A stretch of 64,000 nt of DNA from Streptomyces malaysiense (GCF_000980885.2 NZ_LBDA02000024.1:1-64000), one strand, 5' to 3'; positions 33,461 to 42,596 are shown, numbered from the stretch's first letter. Numbers and translations: made by a program. Notes: generated from the letters alone by a model not told the origin.

Positions 33461-34795
33461 GTGGTCCACCGTGACGACCTGGTGCCGGAGTCGGCGCCCT
33501 CGCAGTCCGCCGCACCGCCGCTGGGCGGTGCCGGGCGGATCGCGATCATCTCGGCCGGTGTCGGCGCGGGACACGACGGTGCGGCCGCCGGGCTGGCCGA
33601 GCGGCTGGCCGAGCACGGGTACCTGGTGGACCGGCACGACTTCCTCGAACTACTGCCCACCGGTACGGGGCGGCTGCTGTGCGGTACCTACCACCGCATG
33701 CTGACCTGGTTGCCGGACGGCTACCAGCGCCTGTACGCGGTCACCGACCGCGCGGCACGCCCCGGCGCGGTGTGGCGGGCACTGTTCCGCGCCGCCGGGA
33801 AGCGCACCCTGCGGGCGCTCGCTCCGGACACCCGCGCGGTCGTCTCGACCTATCCCGGCGCGAGCCAGGTCCTCGGCGCACTGCGCCGGCGCGGCAAGCT
33901 GACGGTGCCGGCCTTCACCTACCTCACCGACTTCTCCGTCCACGCCCTCTGGGTCGCCCCCGGCATCGACTCCCACCTGGCCGTGCACCCGGTGCCGGCG
34001 GCCCAGGCTCACGTACAGGGCGCGGTCGCCGCCACCGTCGTGGGGCCGGTCACCGATGCACGCTTCACTCCCGCCACCGCCGGGCAACGGGCATCCGCCC
34101 GCGAGCGGTTCGCCCTGCCCGCGGACGCACCCCTTGCCCTGCTGGTCGCCGGGTCGTGGGGCGTCGGGCCGGTGCGACGGGCCGCTGCGGAGATACGGGA
34201 GACCGGGGTCGCGGTGCCCGTGGTGGTGTGCGGTCGCAACGAGTCCCTCGTGAAGGAGTTGCGCGCGGACGGCATCGAGCACACCTTCGGCTGGGTGGAC
34301 GACATGCCCAGGCTGATGCACGCCTGCGACGTCCTGGTGCAGAACGCGGGCGGGCTGACCTCGCTGGAGGCGTTCGCCGCCGGGCTGCCGGTTGCCAGTT
34401 ACCGCTGCATCCCCGGTCACGGCCGGACCAACGCGGACGCCTTGGACGAGGCGGGCCTGGCGGCCTGGATACGCGACCCGGCGGACCTCGGCCCGGTGCT
34501 GGCGGAACTCCTCCACGGCCCCCGCGGTCGGGCCCAGCGTGCGCTGGGACTCGATCTGCACCGCCTGGCTCCCGGACCGGTGACCGCCATCGCCGCCAGA
34601 ACCCGGCTGTACCCCACGCCGGACGCACGGCCCGCGGTGAGGCGCTTCACCGGCCGACGGCGGATCGCCCTGGCGGCCGTCACCGTGGCCGTCACGGCCT
34701 GTCTGGGTGTCGCCGCCCCGCTGGCCCACGCCTACGACGAGACGCCCGCCCGCTTCACCGCCGTCGCCCACTACCTGGACGGAGACGGACGATGA
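33461..34795 (+). CDS. MGDG-synthase/MurG-like glycosyltransferase (GT28)
   Basis: 444 residues from GTG 33461 with AGGAGG upstream. The N-terminal MGDG-synthase-type domain begins IAIISAGVGAGHDGAAAGLAE, and the GT-B C-terminal half has LLVAGSWGVGPVRRAAAEI and the nucleotide-sugar site VLVQNAGGLTSLEAFAAGLP. Such enzymes add sugars to diacylglycerol or similar lipids at the inner membrane face. A hydrophobic helix near the C-terminus (IALAAVTVAVTACLGVAAPLA, ~405-425) would anchor it, an unusual addition. The stop overlaps the deacetylase start (ATGA). A BlaI-like box upstream suggests induction with the BlaI/M56 pair. Confidence 0.85.
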   Translation: MVHRDDLVPESAPSQSAAPPLGGAGRIAIISAGVGAGHDGAAAGLAERLAEHGYLVDRHDFLELLPTGTGRLLCGTYHRMLTWLPDGYQRLYAVTDRAARPGAVWRALFRAAGKRTLRALAPDTRAVVSTYPGASQVLGALRRRGKLTVPAFTYLTDFSVHALWVAPGIDSHLAVHPVPAAQAHVQGAVAATVVGPVTDARFTPATAGQRASARERFALPADAPLALLVAGSWGVGPVRRAAAEIRETGVAVPVVVCGRNESLVKELRADGIEHTFGWVDDMPRLMHACDVLVQNAGGLTSLEAFAAGLPVASYRCIPGHGRTNADALDEAGLAAWIRDPADLGPVLAELLHGPRGRAQRALGLDLHRLAPGPVTAIAARTRLYPTPDARPAVRRFTGRRRIALAAVTVAVTACLGVAAPLAHAYDETPARFTAVAHYLDGDGR

Positions 34796-35544
34796 CCCCG
34801 TCCCGTCGCGCCCGGGTCACGGCGCTCGCCTCGGCCGCAGCGGTGCCCGCGCTCGCGGCGTTGCACGCGGCACCCGTGATCTCCACGTTCGGGCCGCTGC
34901 GCAACGCGGTCATGCCGCGCCTGGCCGGCCGCGGCCGGCCAGATCACGTCGCGCTCACCTTCGACGACGGGCCCGACCACCTGTCCACCCCGCGCTTCCT
35001 CGATCTCCTCGACGCACGCGGGCTGCGGGCCACCTTCTTCATGCTCGGCTCGATGCTGGCCCGCTCACCGGGGCTGGCCGCGGAAATGGCTGCGGCCGGG
35101 CACGAAATCGCCGTTCACGGCTGGCACCACCGCCCGCTGCTGCTCCGCGGTCCCCACGCCGCCTACGCCGATCTCGCCCGCGCCCGCGACGCCGTGGCCG
35201 CCGTCACCGGCAGCCCGCCCGTGCTCTTCCGGCCGCCGTACGGGGTGATGAGCGGCGCCGCCCATCTGGCCTGCCGGCGCCTCGGCATGACCCCGGTGCT
35301 GTGGACCTGCTGGGGCGAGGACTGGCGCAGGCGGGCCACCCCGCAATCCGTCGAACGCACTGTCCTGACGGACCTGCGCGGTGGCGGCACCATCCTGCTG
35401 CACGACTCCGACTGCACCTCCGCCATCGGCTCCTGGCGCACCACCCTCGCCGCGCTGCCCCGCATCCTCGACACCTGCCAGGAACGCGGCTGGCGGGTCG
35501 GCCCCCTGCGCGAACACGGCGTCCCCGGTCCGCCCCGCCGGTGA
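34792..35544 (+). CDS. Polysaccharide deacetylase family protein (NodB domain, CE4)
   Basis: 250 residues. An N-terminal signal-like or anchor region (residues 8-30) precedes the NodB domain. All CE4 motifs are visible: LTFDDGPDH (catalytic base and metal Asp), EIAVHGWHHRPL (zinc His pair), FRPPYGVMSG (Arg), CWGEDW, and TILLHDSD (catalytic His). Secreted or membrane-bound enzymes of this kind remove N- or O-acetyl groups from peptidoglycan or other glycans. Coupling to a lipid glycosyltransferase suggests a modified envelope glycan or glycolipid, made under BlaI-type control. Confidence 0.9.
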   Translation: MTPSRRARVTALASAAAVPALAALHAAPVISTFGPLRNAVMPRLAGRGRPDHVALTFDDGPDHLSTPRFLDLLDARGLRATFFMLGSMLARSPGLAAEMAAAGHEIAVHGWHHRPLLLRGPHAAYADLARARDAVAAVTGSPPVLFRPPYGVMSGAAHLACRRLGMTPVLWTCWGEDWRRRATPQSVERTVLTDLRGGGTILLHDSDCTSAIGSWRTTLAALPRILDTCQERGWRVGPLREHGVPGPPRR

Positions 35545-35545
35545 C

Positions 35546-35561
35546 CCCCGGCCGGCCGGGG
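35546..35561. terminator. GC-rich palindrome between convergent genes
   Basis: CCCCGGCCGGCCGGGG, a perfect palindrome one base after the deacetylase stop and before the convergent MFS stop at 35610. A possible terminator core without a U-tract. Confidence 0.35.
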
Positions 35562-35609
35562 AACGCTCGCGACATCGAGCCGCACCACGGTCGGCGAGCA
35601 CCGGATGCG

Positions 35610-36914
35610 TCACAGGTCGGGCTGCCGCTCCCGCCTCGGCCGGACCGAGGCGACGGGTGAGCCGGTCACGGCTGCCGGTCCGGTCACGCGGATCCGCCGC
35701 CGGGTCCGGCCCGCGAACGAGACAGAAAGCGCGAGCGCTGTGACGAGGGAGACGACGCCGCCCAGGACCAGGGTGAAGCGGGCTCCGAGAGCGTCGGACA
35801 CCACGCCGACCAGCGGTGCGCCGATGGGTGTGCCGCCGAGAAGGACGAGGAAGTAGACGGACAGGACGCGGCCCCGCAGCGCCGGGTCGGCATGGAGCTG
35901 GATCAGGGCGTTGGCGGTGGTGGTCACGGTCACCGCGGCACATCCGGTGATGAACAGCAGGACCAGGAAGGAGCCGTAGCTCGGCATGAGGCCCTGCGCG
36001 ACTTCGAGTGCGCCGAAACCGATCGTCGTCGATGTCAGACGGCGCGCGGTGGGGGGCTTGCCCTGGTTGGCCCAGTAGACCGCACCGAGGAGGCTGCCCA
36101 GAGCGTAGGCGGTGGAGAGGCAGCCGAAGGTGGCGGCGCCCGTGTGGAACACCGTGACGGCGACGAGCGAGACGGTTACCTGGAAGTTGAGACCGAAGGT
36201 GCCGACGAAGGCGATGAGGCTGATCGGCAGGAGCAGTTCCGGGGTGGTGGCGATGTGGCGGAGTGCCTCGCGCGCTCGCGTGGGGCCCGGTCGCACGTGG
36301 ACGGGCACGTCCGGCGCGTCGGTACGGATGGTGATCAGTCCGTGGAGGACGGCCAGGTACGAGGCGGCGTTCAGGAAGAACACCGGACCGGTGCCGAGGG
36401 CCGCTACGGTCAGGCCGGCGAGAGCCGGGCCGATCGCGCGGGCCACGTTGAACTGGGCGGCGTTCAAGCTGACCGCGCTGGCCGTCCGCTCGTGGGAGAC
36501 GAGTTCGCGGATGTAGGCGTTGCGGACGGGACCGTCCAGAGCGGTGGCGGTTCCCAGGGCGAAGGCCAGCGCGTAGAGGGACAGCGGATTCACGGCTCCG
36601 GTCACCGTGAGCAGTCCCAGCAGGAGCGACTGCGCGGCCATCGCCGTCTGGGTCAGGAGCAGCAACCGCCGCTTGGGATACCGGTCGGCCAGGATGCCTC
36701 CGGTCAGGCCGAGCAGGGTCTGGGGCAGGAACTGCAGCGCGGTCACGACGCCGACCGCGCTGCCGCTGTTGCCGGTGGTGTGGAGGACGAGCAGGTCCTG
36801 GGCGCCCCGCTGCATCCATGTGCCGGTATTGGAGACCAGTTGCGCGAGCAGGTAGCGCCGGAAGTTCCGGACGGCGAGTGCGTGCGTCACCGGCAGGCGG
36901 AGGACGGTACTCAC
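35610..36914 (-). CDS. MFS transporter, probable siderophore exporter
   Basis: 434 residues from GTG 36914, overlapping the decarboxylase stop (GTGA). Twelve predicted helices. FRRYLLAQLVSNTGTWMQRGAQDLLV and GGILADRYPKRRLLLLTQT place it with the EntS/MFS_3-type exporters. Last gene of the four-gene siderophore operon, so it most likely exports the product. No ferric-siderophore uptake gene is present in the window. Confidence 0.87.
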   Translation of the reverse strand: MSTVLRLPVTHALAVRNFRRYLLAQLVSNTGTWMQRGAQDLLVLHTTGNSGSAVGVVTALQFLPQTLLGLTGGILADRYPKRRLLLLTQTAMAAQSLLLGLLTVTGAVNPLSLYALAFALGTATALDGPVRNAYIRELVSHERTASAVSLNAAQFNVARAIGPALAGLTVAALGTGPVFFLNAASYLAVLHGLITIRTDAPDVPVHVRPGPTRAREALRHIATTPELLLPISLIAFVGTFGLNFQVTVSLVAVTVFHTGAATFGCLSTAYALGSLLGAVYWANQGKPPTARRLTSTTIGFGALEVAQGLMPSYGSFLVLLFITGCAAVTVTTTANALIQLHADPALRGRVLSVYFLVLLGGTPIGAPLVGVVSDALGARFTLVLGGVVSLVTALALSVSFAGRTRRRIRVTGPAAVTGSPVASVRPRRERQPDL

Positions 36915-38119
36915 GACGGCCGACCGGCATACGTCCCGTCCGCGACGGGCGTGCCGGTGTCGTCGAGGTGATGGAAGGTCGGGTGGGGGTGCATGAGGAA
37001 CGCGTGGTGGGAGATGTTCCACGCGTAGGCACCGGCCATGGCGAAGGCGACGCGGTCGCCGACGCGCAGCCGTTCGACCACGATCCGGCTTGCCAGTACA
37101 TCCTTGGGCGTGCACAGCTGTCCGACCAGTGTCACCGGCTCGTCCCGCACCTCCGGACGATTCCAGGGCCGCCGCCAGGTGTCGTCGGGGATCACCTCGA
37201 AGGGCTGGTCGTGCTGCTTCGCGGCCGGGGTGCGCAGATGGTGGGTACCTCCGCGCAGTACGGCGAATGCCTGCCCGCGGCTGGACTTGATGTCCAGGAC
37301 CTGGGTGACGTACCGGCCGCAGTACGCCGTGACGGAGCGGCCGGGCTCGATCCGCAGGGTGAGGTGGGGGTGACGGGCGAGGATCCGGCGCAGTCCGGCG
37401 CCGAGGGCGGGCCAGTCGTACAGGCCGGACGGATGCGTGTAGTCGACGCCCATGCCGCCGCCCACGTTGACTTCGCGCAGATCCACTCCGCGATCGCGGG
37501 CCCAGCTCTCGGCCCAGGCGAGGACCTCGTCGACGAGCAGGAGATGGGGCCGTGCCTGAAGACCGCTGGCAAGGTGGAAGTGGAGGCCGCGCAGTCGGAC
37601 GCCCGGGACCGACTCCATCACCTCCAGGCAGCGGTCCAGCTGTACGGGATCCATGCCGAACGGCCCGCCGCCCATGGCCAGGGCGACTCGGCCCACGTGG
37701 ACGGGCAGGTCGACCCGCAGCAGGACGTCCACGTTCCGGCCGCCCAGCAATGTGGCGAGCAGGCGGAGTTCGTGTTCGCTCTCGATGTGCAGGCGCTCGG
37801 CCCTCGCGTCCAGTGCGCGGATCAGCTCCCACTGCGTCTTGCCCGGACCGCCGAAGGCGATCGGCGCGCGCGGGACGATGGCGCGGACGTGGTCCAGTTC
37901 ACCGCCGGAGGCCACCTCGAAGCCGTGGACGTGTTCGGCGAGGGTGTGCAGGATCCGGGGGTCGGAGTTGGCCTTGGCGGCGTACAGCAGCTCGACCCGG
38001 TCCGGCAACGCGGCCCGGATCGTGCGCACGTGTTCGCGCAGGTGGGCCAGGTCGTAGACGTAGGCGGGCAGTTCGTCGTCGGGCAGTGCGGCGAGGAGGC
38101 CGTGCATCTCGGGACTCAC
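36911..38119 (-). CDS. Type III PLP-dependent decarboxylase of the siderophore operon (SbnH/LysA-like)
   Basis: 402 residues from GTG 38119 overlapping the synthetase stop. A fold-III PLP enzyme: active-site Lys in LLYAAKANSDPRIL (~43), phosphate-binding VNVGGGMGVDYTHP (~205-215), EPGRSVTAYCGRY, and a C-terminal LCTPKDVLASR (catalytic Cys) with GAYAWNISHHAFLMHPHP. It probably decarboxylates an amino acid or a condensed intermediate to an amine used by the two synthetases, as SbnH does in staphyloferrin B synthesis. The exact substrate (diaminopimelate, ornithine or a citryl intermediate) cannot be told. Confidence 0.87.
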   Translation of the reverse strand: MSPEMHGLLAALPDDELPAYVYDLAHLREHVRTIRAALPDRVELLYAAKANSDPRILHTLAEHVHGFEVASGGELDHVRAIVPRAPIAFGGPGKTQWELIRALDARAERLHIESEHELRLLATLLGGRNVDVLLRVDLPVHVGRVALAMGGGPFGMDPVQLDRCLEVMESVPGVRLRGLHFHLASGLQARPHLLLVDEVLAWAESWARDRGVDLREVNVGGGMGVDYTHPSGLYDWPALGAGLRRILARHPHLTLRIEPGRSVTAYCGRYVTQVLDIKSSRGQAFAVLRGGTHHLRTPAAKQHDQPFEVIPDDTWRRPWNRPEVRDEPVTLVGQLCTPKDVLASRIVVERLRVGDRVAFAMAGAYAWNISHHAFLMHPHPTFHHLDDTGTPVADGTYAGRPS

Positions 38120-39825
38120 CGGACCACCTCGCGGGGGAAGTCCGCGCCGAGCGGGCTGGGCAGAGGCACGTAGGTCGCGTGCCGGTCGGCCTTGCGGGAC
38201 CAGCGCAGCAGAAGGTTGGCCTTGGCCGGCAGCGGTACGCCGGACAGCAGGGCACGCAGGCGCGGCGGTTCGGCGGCGGTACGGGCGTAGCCTGCGAGGT
38301 GGTCGCGGACCAGGCCCCACAGGGAGGGTTCCAGCGCCGGGTCGAGGTCGGCCAGTGCGCTGATCATTTCGGCGGTGTGGTTGACCAGAAGGCAGTACGC
38401 GACCCGGTTCCAGCCGTGTTCGGGATCGTAGGTGAGGGGGCCGCGCACATCGTCCGGGAGATCGTCGAGGGCCCGCCCGTGACGGCCGGGCAGGAGCTTG
38501 GTGCCCTCCATGTCGCGGAAGAACATCTGCGCGGGAGTGCCGTCGGCCTCGACGCCGACGACGACGTTCTGGAGGTGGGGTTCGAGCACGACACCGTGTT
38601 CGAAGTAGGCGGCCAGTACCGGGGGCAGCAACAGCCGGAGGTACGCGTCCCACCAGGCCAGGACGTCACCGTCGCCGCGGGCGAGCAGTCGGGAGACATG
38701 GGCTGCGCTGGTCGGATACTCGTCCGCCACCGCGGCGGCGAGCAAGGGGGTGACCCCTGGACGCAGATGCCGGCGCAGGCCGGAGCGGACGATGACGCCG
38801 AAGCCCTCCAGAAGAGAGATGTCGCCTGCCGGGGCCAGGGTGCGGTAGCCGGGCTCGGCCAGGACCGCGCATCCCGGGAAGCGGTCGGCGAGCCGGGCGA
38901 AGACGGGCTGGAGCAGCCGGTCGAGGGCAACGGCCCCGGACAGCTCGTAACCCGCGTGCCTGCGGACACAGTTGGTGAGCCGGACGTTGAGGCTGAACTT
39001 CAGGAACGCGTCGGCCTCAGGGGCGTACAGCGTCCGCACCGATGCGGTCGGCACCATCTCCGGGCCGCCCGTGCCGGTGTCCACGACGTCCCCGGCGGCG
39101 ACCGCCTCGCGCAGCCGGTCGTGGTTCTTCAGCAGCCGGTACTGCCAGGGGTGCACGGGGAGTACGGCGAACTCCGGGTCGGCCACACGGTGCAGTGCGT
39201 CCAGCGCGTGCGGGTCGCCCTCTTCCCGTACGAGACGGCGGCGCACCGCGAGGTAGCGCAGGCGGAAGCGGGTGCCGGTCTCCGGTCCGTACGCCAGCCA
39301 GTCCGCCGGGTCGCCGGTACGGGCCTTGGGCGTGGGGTGGAAACGGTGGCCGAACACCAGGGACTGTTCCGAGGCCACGTACAGGTCCGCGGCCACCCGG
39401 GCACCCGCCCGCTCCTCCAGTACGACGCGGATCGTCTCCCGGCTGTCCGTCACCTGGCTCAGGAACTCCTCGTTGGCCAGTCCCGTGCGCTGTTCCAGTT
39501 CGTCCTGGATGCAGCCGGCCAGCTCGCGCCAGTCCACGGTCACCCAGGTGTCGCCGTCGAGCCTCTGCACCGAGCCCTGGAAGCGATGCGCTCCGATCAA
39601 CGAGGTCCGACGCAGTGCGGCACGCAGCAGCAGGCCCCGGCGAGGCAGCCGTAGCAGGATGTGATCGTCGACGACCGTCACCTGATGCTCGGGGGCGGAC
39701 ACCTCGCGGATCAGGCAGTTGAGCAGCGTGTGGGTCGTGACGAGGTCGGCCGTCCGCGACGGCTCCGCGGTCGGGGAGAGGACGGTGGCGGCGTCATCGG
39801 TGTGGGGGGCTGTGCCGGTGGTCAT
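38116..39825 (-). CDS. IucA/IucC-family siderophore synthetase (second of two)
   Basis: 569 residues. NRPS-independent synthetase motifs: LPVHPWQYRLLKNHDRL, TASVRTLYAPEADAFLKFSLNVRLTN split over ~255-285, GVVLEPHLQNVVVGV and FFRDMEGTKL. These enzymes activate a carboxylate such as citrate with ATP and join it to an amine or alcohol. It lies 37 bp after the first synthetase and overlaps the decarboxylase. Two synthetases plus a decarboxylase imply two condensations on a carboxylate core with an amine made in the operon. Confidence 0.9.
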   Translation of the reverse strand: MTTGTAPHTDDAATVLSPTAEPSRTADLVTTHTLLNCLIREVSAPEHQVTVVDDHILLRLPRRGLLLRAALRRTSLIGAHRFQGSVQRLDGDTWVTVDWRELAGCIQDELEQRTGLANEEFLSQVTDSRETIRVVLEERAGARVAADLYVASEQSLVFGHRFHPTPKARTGDPADWLAYGPETGTRFRLRYLAVRRRLVREEGDPHALDALHRVADPEFAVLPVHPWQYRLLKNHDRLREAVAAGDVVDTGTGGPEMVPTASVRTLYAPEADAFLKFSLNVRLTNCVRRHAGYELSGAVALDRLLQPVFARLADRFPGCAVLAEPGYRTLAPAGDISLLEGFGVIVRSGLRRHLRPGVTPLLAAAVADEYPTSAAHVSRLLARGDGDVLAWWDAYLRLLLPPVLAAYFEHGVVLEPHLQNVVVGVEADGTPAQMFFRDMEGTKLLPGRHGRALDDLPDDVRGPLTYDPEHGWNRVAYCLLVNHTAEMISALADLDPALEPSLWGLVRDHLAGYARTAAEPPRLRALLSGVPLPAKANLLLRWSRKADRHATYVPLPSPLGADFPREVVR

Positions 39826-39862
39826 GTGGTCGCTCCAGTGGGACAGCGGTCGGTGTCAGAGG

Positions 39863-41437
39863 TCAACGGCACGACGCCAGGGGGTTGGAGACGGACGTCC
39901 ATCGCGCGGCGCCCGGATTCTCGGACAGACGCATGGCGATGGTCGCCTTCAGCGGCATGGTGTCCCCGAAGAACGCTGCCGCGTCCTCCTGATCCGGCAG
40001 GGAGGCGAAGACGCGGCGCCCGGCCTCGGCGACCACGCCCCACAGCGCCCGTGGCTCAGCCGCCCGGGTCCGGCTGAGGACGTCGGCCAACTCGCTGAAG
40101 ACCCCGCTGATCAGGCCGCCGAAGAGCTTGGTGCGCAGCGCACCGATGTCGTCGCCGGCACGGGTGCCGAGCAGCGGCGGCAGCGTGAAACCGCACCGGG
40201 CCAGGCGGCGCGGGCTGACCCGTACGCCGTCCAGGTCCCGGTACAGCACCCGCACCGGTCGCCCGTTCCGCAGGACGACCAGCGTGTTCTGGCCGTGCGC
40301 CTCCAGCGCCACTCCCATGGACAGCAGCGTCAGGACCGGCGGCAGGACGAGGTCGGCGAGGTCCGCCAGCCAGCGCACCGGGTCCCCGGACACCACGGCG
40401 GCTCCGGTCGCGTGAACGGCCGTGAGCGGTACCGCGATCTCCCCGGCGTCGAGGTGGCACTCGGTCGATTCCCGGAGCATGGCCGTCAGGCTCGCGGAAG
40501 GCTGTCCGTGGACGCGTACCGAGCCACCGCTCAGCTCCCGGAGGACGCGCAGGCTGCCGCTGTGTCCAGCCTTGTCGACGACGGCCGCGACCAGCTCGGA
40601 CAGTGGGGGCCCGTCGGCGGCCTCGGCCGCGGAGATGGTGCGCCGGTAGTTGGTGACCTGGACATCGAGCGCGGTCTTGACATGGCAGCCGGGCAGGGCG
40701 CCCACAGGCGCGAGGGTACGCAGCGAGAGCAGCGGGCGGGCCGCGATCGTCTCCTCCACGACGGCCAGGTCGCGGTGGTGCCTGAGCACGTTGTCCCGCT
40801 GCCAGGGGTGCACCGGCAGCAGGTAGGCGGCACCGTCGCGCAGCGTCCGCGGCCAGTCGCCGGTGCCCTGCCAGCGGTCGGCCGGGACCCGGAGCAGGGC
40901 CAGCGGGACGATCGGGTGGTGCTCGGGCGCGTAGGCGAGCACGTCGGCGACGGACATGCCGGTGCGCGTCCGGCAGCAGGGGTGCTGCGGGTGGCCGTCG
41001 ACGACCGCCTGCTCCGCGTCAGCCGAGTCGCCCAAGGAGACCTCGCGGTCCGCGTTCGCGGCTCTGGCCAGGGCCAGGTTGACGACGCTGTTGTCGAGTT
41101 CGGCCGCCAGCCGCTCCGCCGCGGGGGTACGCAGGCCCAGCTGGGCCAGTAGCCGGGCCGGGTCGCTGATCGGTCCCTTCGGCCCCGACACGGCGAAGTC
41201 CTCCGGAACGTCGGCGAACGGCCGCGCGCCGGCCTCGGCCGCCGAGAGCGGACCGCCCCGTCGCAGCTCGACAACCAAGGATCCGGACTCGCGCCGACGC
41301 CTGGTCACACCGGGCAGGGGTTCTCTTGCGAAGGCGCCCCACAGGCGGGACAGCACAGTGGCGCGTGCTCCCGGCAGTGCGGTCGCGAAGGGCTCCACCA
41401 GGTCCGGGCGGATGCGGTGCAGTTCGTCGAAGTGCAT
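39863..41437 (-). CDS. IucA/IucC-family siderophore synthetase (first of two)
   Basis: 524 residues from ATG 41437 (AGGGAC upstream). Motifs: GHPQHPCCRTRTGMSV (the family's usual G-HPxHPxxKxRxG, here with Arg-Thr where Lys is common), LPVHPWQRDNVLRHH, VGALPGCHVKTALDVQVTN and GVALEAHGQNTLVVL with LYRDLDGVRVS. First gene of the operon. No match to the DmdR/IdeR iron box (TTAGGTTAGG...CTAA) was found upstream, so iron control is not obvious. Confidence 0.9.
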   Translation of the reverse strand: MHFDELHRIRPDLVEPFATALPGARATVLSRLWGAFAREPLPGVTRRRRESGSLVVELRRGGPLSAAEAGARPFADVPEDFAVSGPKGPISDPARLLAQLGLRTPAAERLAAELDNSVVNLALARAANADREVSLGDSADAEQAVVDGHPQHPCCRTRTGMSVADVLAYAPEHHPIVPLALLRVPADRWQGTGDWPRTLRDGAAYLLPVHPWQRDNVLRHHRDLAVVEETIAARPLLSLRTLAPVGALPGCHVKTALDVQVTNYRRTISAAEAADGPPLSELVAAVVDKAGHSGSLRVLRELSGGSVRVHGQPSASLTAMLRESTECHLDAGEIAVPLTAVHATGAAVVSGDPVRWLADLADLVLPPVLTLLSMGVALEAHGQNTLVVLRNGRPVRVLYRDLDGVRVSPRRLARCGFTLPPLLGTRAGDDIGALRTKLFGGLISGVFSELADVLSRTRAAEPRALWGVVAEAGRRVFASLPDQEDAAAFFGDTMPLKATIAMRLSENPGAARWTSVSNPLASCR

Positions 41438-41846
41438 GGGACGTCCCTGGTTCTTGCGGTGGCGGGTTGTCCGGTGGTGCTCCGGTGGCACCGACCGCCC
41501 GACCGACGCTACGGGAAGACGATCAAGGGAATTGCCAGAGCAAATACAGCGAGAGGCCGCGGACACCCGCGCGGCAGCGCTTCGCGGTGCGTGATTCCGG
41601 CCGGACCGGCCGAGGAGGGCGCCGGGGCACGCGGACCGGCCTTGGACGGGATTCCGGCTGTCACCTGGGAGACCGACTGCCGGCGTCCGTGGCGTTAACC
41701 CCGGGCTAACGCCACGCTGACCAGGCCCTTGATGTCGTCGACACACCCCGCCACACCGAATGAGCCGACCGTGGAAGATCACTGGCTCGGGGGAGCTTGC
41801 GGCGTTTACGCCACACGCCGTGGCGGGCGTCTGTGAGCCTTTCGGC
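41438..41846. other. Divergent promoter region, siderophore operon / two-component system
   Basis: 409 bp without a gene. It holds a strong dyad (41688-41716) and a related smaller palindrome (41801-41812) next to the regulator start. On the siderophore side, AT-rich sequence near 41520-41550 may include the promoter, but no consensus was seen. Confidence 0.5.
41688..41716 (+). promoter_or_regulatory. Dyad upstream of the OmpR-type regulator
   Basis: Perfect 10-bp arms CGTGGCGTTA (41688-41697) and TAACGCCACG (41707-41716). A second palindrome, GGCGT-TT-ACGCC (41801-41812), repeats the GGCGTT/ACGCC core 35 bp before the regulator's ATG. Two related sites suggest an autoregulatory operator. 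The large dyad could also act as a terminator. Confidence 0.45.
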
Positions 41847-42596
41847 ATGCGTGTCTTACTGATCGAGGACGACGACCGGGTGGCCGGGCCGTTGGCGGAG
41901 GGGCTGCGCCGTTTCGGGTTCACCGTGGAACACGCCGGAACGGGGGCCGAGGGCCTCGCCGCGCCGGAGGCGGCGATGGTGCTGCTGGACCTGGGGCTGC
42001 CCGACATGGACGGCATCGACGTCTGCCGGGCGCTGCGGTCCCGCTCGTCCGTGCCGATCATCATGATCACGGCCAGAGACGACGAGGTGGACCGTGTGCT
42101 CGGGCTCGAACTGGGTGCGGACGACTACGTCTCCAAGCCGTTCGGCGTACGGGAGCTCGTCGCCCGGATCCGTGCCGTCACCCGCCGCGCCCGCCCGGCG
42201 GTTCCGGACCTCCAGTGCGGGTCTTCGAAGCCCTCTGACGACCTCGGACCCGACATCCAGCGGATCGGCCCTCTGACCATCGACTGCCGCACCCGGCAGG
42301 TACGCCTGCATCAGTCGTCCATCGCCCTCGCGCCCAAGGAGTTCGACCTGCTCACCTGCCTCGCCGAAGACCCCGGCGCCGTCTGCTCCCGCCGGCAGAT
42401 CCTCGACAAGGTCTGGGAACCGAACTTCTTCGGCCCCACCAAGACCCTGGACGTCCACATCGCCGCGCTGCGCCGCAAACTCGGCGACGCGTCCTGGATC
42501 GAGAACATCCGCGGAATCGGCTTCCGTCTCGTCCTCCCGGCACATCTCGACGCCACGTCCGCCGCGGTGCGGGCGCGCGGCGGAGAGATCCGGTGA
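41847..42596 (+). CDS. OmpR/PhoB-type response regulator
   Basis: 249 residues from ATG 41847 (an in-frame ATG at 41760 is less likely since the receiver begins MRVLLIEDDDRVAGPLA). Phospho-acceptor in VLLDLGLPDMDG (~50), Thr in IMITARDDE, Lys in YVSKPFGVRELVAR. A ~20-residue Ser/Asp linker leads to the winged helix (LAPKEFDLLTCLAEDPGAVC ... KTLDVHIAALRRKLG ... IENIRGIGFRLV). Overlaps its kinase partner (GTGA). The two palindromes upstream are candidate autoregulatory sites. Confidence 0.92.
   Translation: MRVLLIEDDDRVAGPLAEGLRRFGFTVEHAGTGAEGLAAPEAAMVLLDLGLPDMDGIDVCRALRSRSSVPIIMITARDDEVDRVLGLELGADDYVSKPFGVRELVARIRAVTRRARPAVPDLQCGSSKPSDDLGPDIQRIGPLTIDCRTRQVRLHQSSIALAPKEFDLLTCLAEDPGAVCSRRQILDKVWEPNFFGPTKTLDVHIAALRRKLGDASWIENIRGIGFRLVLPAHLDATSAAVRARGGEIR

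Noticed and set aside
33461..34795. Glycosyltransferase as the essential MurG
   Set aside because: The N-terminal half is of MGDG-synthase type, it has a C-terminal membrane helix, and it is coupled to a deacetylase rather than to cell-division genes.
37552..39654. 700-codon rightward frame opposite the siderophore genes
   Set aside because: Antisense to the decarboxylase and synthetase; no domain and GC-driven composition.
41438..41846. DmdR/IdeR iron box before the siderophore operon
   Set aside because: No match to the TTAGGTTAGG-type palindrome was seen on either strand.
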